Part shown: piece after piece, positions 5,444 through 10,900 of the stretch
How positions within the stretch are numbered: position 1 is the first letter of the stretch
How the letters are laid out: each line of letters begins with the position of its first letter
NCBI GenBank assembly: GCA_024692105.1
Contig: JAILMZ010000126.1
Span: forward strand, 1 to 10,900
Source of the DNA: Saccharofermentans sp.
GTDB lineage: Bacteria; Bacillota_A; Clostridia; Saccharofermentanales; Saccharofermentanaceae
Reading direction: 5' to 3'
DNA: 10,900 bases
Notes under the pieces: generated by a model
The model's database searches: none
Told to the model about the DNA's origin: nothing
What the model saw: the letters and a program-made list of their open reading frames with translations, nothing else
Translations under genes and position numbers: made by a program

Positions 5444-7324
5444 ATGAAAGAGCAGATCAAAATATCCAATGCATTCGCTTTCTCTCGCAAAGAGGTAAGG
5501 GCTGATGCGCGCAAGAATCTCAAGCGCCATTATCTGTTCTTCGTTGTTGTCTGTCTTATATCCCTTGTTGTCCAGGCCGAGTTCGTTACCACCGACTATG
5601 TCATCAAGCTCAGGTCGCAGTTCATCGATGACATCGTCACGGCCGCTCAGGGCACCTTCGCAGAAGAGACGGTGACACAGGTAGGCGAGAAGGTGAATAA
5701 GTACGGAGACGACTACGATACCTTCTATCAGGCCTTTGGTGATGCTCTCGAGGACATGACTACGTCGAACGGTTATGCGAGCGATGTTTTCGGACGTTCC
5801 AAGGGCATGATCAACAGCGTTATCAACTACCTGGCAAGTGATACTTTCTTCTCGCACGCATACACCACGATATACAGCATCGTCGGTTCCGACAGCCTTG
5901 CCGAGACGATACTGATCGCAGGCATGGTCTGGTTCTCCGTATTCTTCTGGTTCTACGTTCGAAATCTCTACATAGCCGTCTGCCGAAGGATAATCCTTGA
6001 AGGCAGGATCTATAAGAAGATACCGTTCTCAAGGTTCCTCTACTTTATCCGCGCACGCAAGTGGACAAGAGCTGCAGGTGCGATGTTCCTGATGGTTGCA
6101 TTGGACAGTGCTGCGGCATTAACTCTGGTGCTTGGCCCCATCTGTTTCTACGGATTGTTCCTCATGCCGTTCATAATCGCAGAGAACCCGTGGATAAGGC
6201 CTGTCAGGGCAGCGAAGATGTCCTGGAACATGATGCGCGGCAACAAGATGGCGCTGTTCAAGATGGAACTGTCACTCATCGGCTGGCACATACTCGGAAT
6301 ACTGACCCTCGGTATCGTTAACGTGTTCTATGTCAACCCGTACAGGATCTGCATCTATGCGGAGTTCTATGCCCGTGCCAGAGAAAACTATAAGAAGATG
6401 CGCGGTCCCGGATGCGACCTGCTCGGCGACAGGTATCTGTTCGTCAAGGCTGACAGCGACAAGCTTGCACAGGAATATAAAGACGTCCTCGAAGAAGTTA
6501 ACAAGCCTGATTATGAGCTGCATGAACTCACAGGAAGAAAGAAGTTTATCGCAGATCATTTCGGTGTCGTGCTCGCCAATACGAAGGATGAGCAGGAGTA
6601 CGAGCAGAGCGAAGTAAAGAGAGTCAGGATGCTCGGATACAAGAGCGAGGCCGAAGGAAAGATGTATCCTTCGCGCTTATCCATCGTGCCCGACAAGAAG
6701 AAACTCAGTTCTCTGGGGCACATCCACTTCATGCGCCACTACTCGCTGCTGTCTCTTATCGTGCTGTTCTTCATATTCTCGGGCTTCGGCTGGGTATGGG
6801 AACTTATCTACTATTACATCAAGCAGGGAAGGCTCATCAACCGCGGCGTTCTCCACGGACCGTGGCTGCCGATATACGGCGTAGGCGGAATGATGGTGCT
6901 CATCTTCCTTTATTCAGTTCGAAGAAAGCCTTTTGTGCATTTCTGGATGACCGTCCTGGTGTGCGGTGCATTTGAGTATTTCGGAGGCTGGGCGCTCGAA
7001 GAGATCTACCATGAGAAGTGGTGGGATTATACGGGTTATTTCCTGAACCTCAACGGACGCATCTGTGCCGAGGGCCTGTTCGTTTTCGGCGTGTGCGGAC
7101 TTGCGTTCATCTACGTGCTTGCACCGCTCCTCGATGACAGGATACGCAAGTGGAATAAGAAGATAGTGATACCTGTTTGTGCGGTGCTGATAGCGCTGTT
7201 CGTGGCGGACATGGTCTACTCGAGGTTCGTTCCCAATACGGGTTCCGGTGTTACGGGTGATTTCGAAGACGATTACCGTGAGACGGCTGTCACGCAGGTG
7301 ATAGAGGAAAGCGAACTAACGTAG
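5444..7324 (+). CDS. Two-domain membrane protein: DUF975 region fused to a CmpB-type (PF06541) region
   Basis: This 626-residue membrane protein joins two uncharacterised families. The N-terminal half (about 15-315) has a basic start, a helix at 30-47, and an outside segment of roughly 100 residues. Further helices follow near 153-180, 208-246 and 268-298. The stretch LFKMELSLIGWHILGILTLG (271-290) followed by VNPYR (297-301) is typical of DUF975. A charged cytoplasmic linker (305-428) comes next. The C-terminal half (430-593) matches the putative ABC-transporter-like family PF06541: GFGWVWE (447-453), INRGVLHGPWLPIYG (465-479), E511 in FEYFGGW, HEKWWDY (523-529) and LNLNGRIC (534-541). The canonical S and W after NGRIC are replaced (EGLFVFG). 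No Walker motifs are present, so this is not an ATPase, and no transport role is proven. The last 9 bp overlap the end of the convergent CmpB gene. Confidence 0.8.
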   Translation: MKEQIKISNAFAFSRKEVRADARKNLKRHYLFFVVVCLISLVVQAEFVTTDYVIKLRSQFIDDIVTAAQGTFAEETVTQVGEKVNKYGDDYDTFYQAFGDALEDMTTSNGYASDVFGRSKGMINSVINYLASDTFFSHAYTTIYSIVGSDSLAETILIAGMVWFSVFFWFYVRNLYIAVCRRIILEGRIYKKIPFSRFLYFIRARKWTRAAGAMFLMVALDSAAALTLVLGPICFYGLFLMPFIIAENPWIRPVRAAKMSWNMMRGNKMALFKMELSLIGWHILGILTLGIVNVFYVNPYRICIYAEFYARARENYKKMRGPGCDLLGDRYLFVKADSDKLAQEYKDVLEEVNKPDYELHELTGRKKFIADHFGVVLANTKDEQEYEQSEVKRVRMLGYKSEAEGKMYPSRLSIVPDKKKLSSLGHIHFMRHYSLLSLIVLFFIFSGFGWVWELIYYYIKQGRLINRGVLHGPWLPIYGVGGMMVLIFLYSVRRKPFVHFWMTVLVCGAFEYFGGWALEEIYHEKWWDYTGYFLNLNGRICAEGLFVFGVCGLAFIYVLAPLLDDRIRKWNKKIVIPVCAVLIALFVADMVYSRFVPNTGSGVTGDFEDDYRETAVTQVIEESELT

Positions 7325-8242
7325 GCTCCTGATACGTTTCTCCATGATCTCTTTCAAGGCTTCGGTGTACATCTCGTGTCTTACCATAGGGAAGGCGTTG
7401 AGAAGTCTTCCGATACCCCAATGTCTTTCTTTCGTGAGTTCTTCGTAAAGCTTGTCGCGCCTTGCCATGAGCTCTCTTCTGGTGTTTTCTGCCATGGCAT
7501 CGAATTCTTCTTTGTCTGATGCCACCTTGTCTTTGAGTTCGGCGTATCCGAGCCTCGCCTGCAATGCGCCTTCTTCTATCTTGACGGTGGTCTTGTATGC
7601 ACCATTGCCGACTTTATCCGTGATGTAATCCGAACCCTGCCTGATGGCGCTGCTTATCTCGTCGATCTCTGCGAGTTTCTTGTTCAGACCTCTGATCGTG
7701 AGGACAGTCGCGACGCAGTCGATCGCGAAAAGGGTATAGAGTATCGCAAGTACTATGATGCCGGCGGCATGTGCGATGATGCCGTGCGTCGGCTCGACTG
7801 CCAGAAGCGGGTGTATGATCTCAACTACGGCAAGGATGCCCAGACCCCAGAGAAGAGAGAACTGGGGGCAGATATAGCCGTTAAGGTTGAACTTCCTGTC
7901 GCTGTAATCCCACCATCTGGCATGGAATATCTTGTCCAGCAGCCAGCCGCCTGCGAATTCAACGGCGGTAGCAAATAGCATGCCGCCCGCGAAAATGCAT
8001 ATGAGCCTTACGGAGTTGGAAGTAACGCCTGCATCGCTAAGTGCAGCAGTTATCAGGTTATACAGCATCAGTACGCCGAGCATACCTGTCCCGTATATGG
8101 GGCAGACGGGTCCGTTGAGGAAGCCGCGGTTGATGATCTTGCCCATCGCGACGGCATGGTAGACGACTTCCACCACCCAGCCGATGAAGGAATATTCAAG
8201 GAAATACCAGAGGATCTGATAGATCGTCATTCCGAATAACAT
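7316..8242 (-). CDS. CmpB-type (PF06541) membrane protein with a cytoplasmic helical tail
   Basis: I place the start at 8242 (308 residues) because AGGAGG (8253-8248) lies 5 nt upstream. The frame stays open to an ATG at 8344 without such a site, and that extension would cross the likely promoter. The membrane domain (about 5-185) shows all family signatures: FIGWVVE (19-25), IINRGFLNGPVCPIYG (36-51), EFAGGW (95-100), HARWWDYS (107-114) and FNLNGYICPQFSLLWG (118-133). It then has two further helices near 136-150 and 157-180. Residues 186-308 are charged and helix-prone, probably a cytoplasmic coiled tail that the partner lacks at its own C-terminus. The family is annotated as a putative ABC transporter permease on weak grounds, and its function is unknown. 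It faces a fusion protein carrying the same domain and overlaps it by 9 bp. Confidence 0.82.
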   Translation of the reverse strand: MLFGMTIYQILWYFLEYSFIGWVVEVVYHAVAMGKIINRGFLNGPVCPIYGTGMLGVLMLYNLITAALSDAGVTSNSVRLICIFAGGMLFATAVEFAGGWLLDKIFHARWWDYSDRKFNLNGYICPQFSLLWGLGILAVVEIIHPLLAVEPTHGIIAHAAGIIVLAILYTLFAIDCVATVLTIRGLNKKLAEIDEISSAIRQGSDYITDKVGNGAYKTTVKIEEGALQARLGYAELKDKVASDKEEFDAMAENTRRELMARRDKLYEELTKERHWGIGRLLNAFPMVRHEMYTEALKEIMEKRIRSLR

Positions 8243-8263
8243 GCCTGCCTCCTGATATATGTG

Positions 8264-8272
8264 ATTATAGCA
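8264..8272 (-). promoter_or_regulatory. Extended -10 promoter of the CmpB gene
   Basis: On the minus strand TGC (8272-8270) immediately precedes a perfect TATAAT (8269-8264), giving an extended -10 that can work without a good -35, and none is seen. The start site would fall near 8257, giving a leader of about 15 nt that contains the AGGAGG ribosome site. This supports the start at 8242. Confidence 0.6.
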
Positions 8273-8274
8273 CC

Positions 8275-8310
8275 GAAGATAGAACAGGCTGTAACTCGCG
8301 TCACAGCCTG
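8275..8310 (-). terminator. Hairpin terminator-like structure downstream of the pilin gene
   Basis: An 11-bp stem with one G-T wobble, CAGGCTGTGAC (minus strand, 8310-8300) with GTTACAGCCTG (8295-8285), closes a GCGA loop of the GNRA type. The tail TTCTATCTTC (8284-8275) is only moderately T-rich. It follows the pilin-like gene and ends 2 bp before the extended -10 of the CmpB gene. It probably insulates the two units, though it could instead be a regulatory element of the second. Confidence 0.55.
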
Positions 8311-8387
8311 CAAATAAAGAACTTATCAATAGCGGGAAGGTCAAGGCTCGAGGAAGATGATCTCACCGTATTTTCTCTGATTATTGT

Positions 8388-8615
8388 TCAGATACTTACC
8401 GTTGACATTACGCCATTCGATGATGATGCAGCTGCCTTTGCAGCGCGCATGTTTGCGATGTCAGTAGCCTCGGCACTCTTTTCCTTCTGAGCCATGAAGA
8501 TAGGGATGGATATACCGACCAGAACTCCGATGATCGCAACGACGATCAAGAGTTCAGCCAAGGTAAATGCCTTGCGGCTTCCGGATCTTTTGTTAATCTT
8601 GATTAGTGATCTCAT
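8388..8615 (-). CDS. Type IV prepilin-like protein, short and apparently frameshifted
   Basis: The 75-residue product has a class III signal: a basic 16-residue leader ending KA, then FTLAE with F17 as +1 and the conserved glutamate E21 at +5, followed by a hydrophobic helix (about 19-40). A prepilin peptidase would cut after A16; Ala in place of the usual Gly at -1 is tolerated in some pilins. The helix continues with AQKEKSAEATDIANMRAAKAAA (42-63), as in clostridial pseudopilins. Codon 64 onward reads SSSNGVMSTVSI and stops. A -1 change of frame at 8427 would instead give 28 more residues containing EWRNVNGKYL and KYGEIIF, ending at 8341 (91 in total), which looks more pilin-like. No assembly ATPase or peptidase is nearby. 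AGGTGGG (8628-8622) is the ribosome site. Confidence 0.7.
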   Translation of the reverse strand: MRSLIKINKRSGSRKAFTLAELLIVVAIIGVLVGISIPIFMAQKEKSAEATDIANMRAAKAAASSSNGVMSTVSI

Positions 8616-8719
8616 AATGAACCCACCTGCTTAACATAATATCTCAAAATAATTTTACCGCATTCTGATGACCATAATGTATATTAATTAAACAGTAATA
8701 AAAACATGGAGGGACGATA

Positions 8720-10276
8720 ATGTCTGTCATCGCACATAATCCCATTATGCCCGGATTCTATCCGGATCCGTCGATATGCGCTGTCGGCGGCGACTACTAC
8801 CTTTGCAATTCCACTTTCGCATATTTTCCGGGACTGTCCCTCATGCACAGCAAGGACCTCGTTCACTGGGAACAGATAGGAAATGTCCTGGACCGCCATT
8901 CGCAGCTCCCGCTGGAGGGCGCGGATCACTCGCAGGGCCTTTTTGCGCCTACGATAAGGTATTTCGACGGTGTGTACTATGTCATCTGCACGAACGTGAC
9001 ACATGGCGGAAACTTTGTTGTTACCGCAACAAACCCCGAAGGTCCCTGGTCCGAACCGCACTATCTTGAAGATGCTGACGGCATCGACCCATCACTCTTC
9101 TTTGACGATGACGGCAAATGCTACTATATCGGTACGCACCCCAATCCCGACGGAGTAAAGTACAACGGCGACTGGTACATCTACATAAGCGAGCTGGACC
9201 TTAACACCTGGAAACTCACGGGCGAGAAAAAGAACGTCTGGAACGGCGCTCTCAAGGGCTGCATCTGGCCTGAAGGACCGCACATTTACAAAGAGAACGG
9301 TTATTACTACATAATGCACGCCGAAGGCGGTACGGGCCCCGAGCACTCGGTAATGATATGCAGGAGCCGCGGGATCTGCGGGCCTTACGAGGGCAACCCC
9401 AAGAACCCCATCCTTACGCACAGACATCTCGGCAATGACTATCCCGTCAAGTATGTAGGACACGGAGATCTGATAAAGACTCCTAATAACGAATGGTTTA
9501 TGACCATGCTGGCGGTAAGACCTCTTAACCGTTACACGACCATGGGAAGAGAGACGTTCCTCGCCAAGCTGATATGGGAAGAAGACTGGCCCGTCGTAAA
9601 TCCCGGTGTCGGAATGCTTACGCAAGATGTTGAGATCGACCTTCCCGAATGGGATCCGGTCAAAGATCCTTCTTCATATACTTCAAGGACAAACGGCAAG
9701 ACTTCATTGCCCGGTACAGCCAAGTCGTACGATCTTACCGTAATGAAGGAATTGGGCGACGAATTCCTCATGCTCAGGAACTATCCTGACGACATGTTCA
9801 GGTTTGAGGATGCGCTTCTTCTCAAGGCGGGAAAAGACGATATCAAGGCAGTCGCAAGTCCGTCTTATATCGCGATCCGCCAGCAGCATCACGTGTTTAG
9901 GTCGTCTGCCGATCTTGACAGCGGCGTCCTTAAGGAAGGGGAGAGCGCGGGACTCGTCCTTATGCAGAATAATCTCTATAACCTGCGCGCAGAAGCAATG
10001 GACGGCAAATGCCTCATGATCCTTTGCCAGGACGGAAAAGACGAGGTCATAGGTGAGTTCGAAGCATCAGGAAAACTGACGGTAACGATTGCAGTCGAAG
10101 GACTTAAAGCCAAAGCCTTCTGCGGTGATACCCTGCTCGGCGAGACATCCGTAGCCAACCTGTCGACCGAAGTCGCAGGCGGATTTGTCGGATGCTGCAT
10201 CGGACTCTATGCTTCTGCCAACGGCAAGGAGTCTGACACTTACGTTCCGTTTACAAGGTTTACTTACGAGTTCTGA
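8720..10276 (+). CDS. Glycoside hydrolase family 43, beta-xylosidase/alpha-L-arabinofuranosidase type
   Basis: This 518-residue enzyme should release xylose or arabinose from xylan-derived oligosaccharides. No signal peptide is present, so it probably works in the cytoplasm on imported oligomers. The five-bladed propeller covers about 5-310. The inverting triad is visible: general base D16 in PGFYPDPS, pKa-modulating D123 in GIDPSLFF, and general acid E185 in WPEGPHIY. HGD (near residue 251) supplies a further conserved active-site histidine. The C-terminal part (about 335-518) is a beta-sandwich like the GH43 C-terminal domain, with ARQQ-like IAIRQQHH and YNLRAEA features. Length fits the XynB group. 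The exact subfamily and xylose versus arabinose preference cannot be decided by eye. GGAGGG (8708-8713) precedes the ATG by 6 nt. The 3' end overlaps the convergent LysR gene by 13 bp, and no transporter gene is visible here. Confidence 0.9.
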   Translation: MSVIAHNPIMPGFYPDPSICAVGGDYYLCNSTFAYFPGLSLMHSKDLVHWEQIGNVLDRHSQLPLEGADHSQGLFAPTIRYFDGVYYVICTNVTHGGNFVVTATNPEGPWSEPHYLEDADGIDPSLFFDDDGKCYYIGTHPNPDGVKYNGDWYIYISELDLNTWKLTGEKKNVWNGALKGCIWPEGPHIYKENGYYYIMHAEGGTGPEHSVMICRSRGICGPYEGNPKNPILTHRHLGNDYPVKYVGHGDLIKTPNNEWFMTMLAVRPLNRYTTMGRETFLAKLIWEEDWPVVNPGVGMLTQDVEIDLPEWDPVKDPSSYTSRTNGKTSLPGTAKSYDLTVMKELGDEFLMLRNYPDDMFRFEDALLLKAGKDDIKAVASPSYIAIRQQHHVFRSSADLDSGVLKEGESAGLVLMQNNLYNLRAEAMDGKCLMILCQDGKDEVIGEFEASGKLTVTIAVEGLKAKAFCGDTLLGETSVANLSTEVAGGFVGCCIGLYASANGKESDTYVPFTRFTYEF

Positions 10277-10900
10277 TACAGATTCCTGACGTGATCGATG
10301 AACTTCGATGCGAGGGCGCTGGGCGTCTTCTCCTTGTCCCATGACAGGATGTAATCGACGCCTACGTCAGGCACGATCTTCTTGACGACGACATTGGAAT
10401 CGGCGGAGATGTTCTTTGCAACGGTTGCAGGGAAGATCGCGATGCCGATGTTCTGGTCGACAAGTTTTGAAGCGTTCGATGAGTGCGCGGTCTTTACGGT
10501 GAAACGCGGCTCCTTGCCGGTCGACTCGAACCAGCTCCTGATCTCTTCTTCGCGCGAGTGGCGTGAGGAGATGATGAGGTCGGTATCGGCGATGTCTGCC
10601 AGCGTGACAGTCTGTTTCTTTTTCTTCGCGAGCGGGTGTGAGCCGGGGATAATGGCTGCCCATGTATCATGGTATACGGTGATGCCGTCCAACTGCTCCG
10701 TGTTGAGCGGAGTCATTGTGATCGCGAGCTCGAGAAGGCCGGACTTCATACGGTAGGTAAGATCGTCCACCGTGCCGCACCATAAGTTATAAGTAACATT
10801 AGGGTATTCCTTCTTGAAGCTCGAGATCCACTCGGCAACCAGGGTAGGACCGTTGCTGTCCACGTGCCCGAGATACAGCGTGCCGCTCAGGCCCTTCCTG
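10264..10900 (-). CDS. LysR-type transcriptional regulator, effector-binding domain, partial
   Basis: The frame is open to the right edge, so the start and the DNA-binding helix-turn-helix are outside; 212 codons are visible. The first residues read GLSGTLYLGHVDSNG, the standard opening of a LysR substrate-binding domain after the linker. It continues with FKKEYPNV, LLELAIT, an SHPLAKKK loop, and IGIAIFPATVA near the second lobe, all typical. A GTG at 10863 is internal to this domain and is not the start. LysR proteins bind small effectors and activate or repress nearby genes, often divergently transcribed ones. Its divergent neighbour lies beyond the window. The convergent xylosidase is a possible but unsupported target. 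Confidence 0.88.
   Translation of the reverse strand, partial: RKGLSGTLYLGHVDSNGPTLVAEWISSFKKEYPNVTYNLWCGTVDDLTYRMKSGLLELAITMTPLNTEQLDGITVYHDTWAAIIPGSHPLAKKKKQTVTLADIADTDLIISSRHSREEEIRSWFESTGKEPRFTVKTAHSSNASKLVDQNIGIAIFPATVAKNISADSNVVVKKIVPDVGVDYILSWDKEKTPSALASKFIDHVRNLYQNS

Noticed and set aside
5444..8242. A true ABC transporter operon
   Set aside because: PF06541 is named as ABC-transporter-like, but no ATP-binding subunit or Walker motif is present in the window, and the two genes are convergent rather than co-transcribed.
8243..8344. A 34-residue N-terminal extension of the CmpB protein
   Set aside because: The extension covers the extended -10 and a hairpin and has no ribosome site at its ATG, whereas AGGAGG precedes the ATG at 8242.
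9092..9625. A 177-codon minus-strand open frame
   Set aside because: It is the shadow of the GH43 propeller region, whose catalytic residues fix the plus strand as coding.
8720..10900. A xylan-utilisation operon under the LysR regulator
   Set aside because: The two genes are convergent, and there is no transporter or xylose-pathway gene in the window, so a regulatory link is unsupported.

Overview
The window looks like chromosomal DNA of a Gram-positive anaerobe of the Clostridia, and a Lachnospiraceae-like gut or rumen bacterium would fit. The signs are purine-rich Shine-Dalgarno sites, AT-rich intergenic gaps around coding DNA of intermediate GC, a desulfoferrodoxin-family superoxide reductase, DUF975 and CmpB-type (PF06541) membrane proteins, a short type IV pilin-like protein and a GH43 xylan-side-chain enzyme. 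This is inference from gene content; there is no rRNA or other marker to fix the taxon. I see no tRNA, rRNA, transposase, phage gene or CRISPR array.

Layout. At 1-466 (minus, cut by the window edge) lies the membrane sensor part of a signalling protein. It is divergent from an RlmI-type 23S rRNA m5C methyltransferase (594-1820, plus). That gene abuts, stop codon to stop codon, a GT-C-like integral membrane glycosyltransferase (1821-3410, minus). Upstream of the latter, behind a clear intrinsic terminator, is a one-iron superoxide reductase that has lost its N-terminal desulforedoxin cysteines (3509-3859, minus). A roughly 450-nt AT-rich gap with several dyads follows, then a short-chain dehydrogenase with strongly biased codon use (4311-5084, plus) and its terminator.

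From 5172 to 5352 there is a tandem 73-bp non-coding repeat built from nested copies of the heptamer ATCCGCT and its complement. Next come two convergent membrane-protein genes whose 3' ends overlap by 9 bp: a DUF975-CmpB fusion (5444-7324, plus) and a CmpB protein with a cytoplasmic helical tail (7316-8242, minus). A type IV prepilin-like gene (8388-8615, minus) ends early and appears frameshifted. A GH43 beta-xylosidase/arabinofuranosidase (8720-10276, plus) overlaps by 13 bp the 3' end of a LysR-type regulator that runs off the right edge (10264-10900, minus).

The genes are mostly single transcription units in alternating orientation, with no long operon. All three convergent junctions leave no room for a conventional terminator. 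The items most worth a second look are the DUF975-CmpB fusion facing a second CmpB protein, the nested-palindrome repeat array, the frameshifted pilin and the cysteine-less superoxide reductase. I found no clear evidence of a new multi-gene system; the CmpB pair is the nearest candidate.
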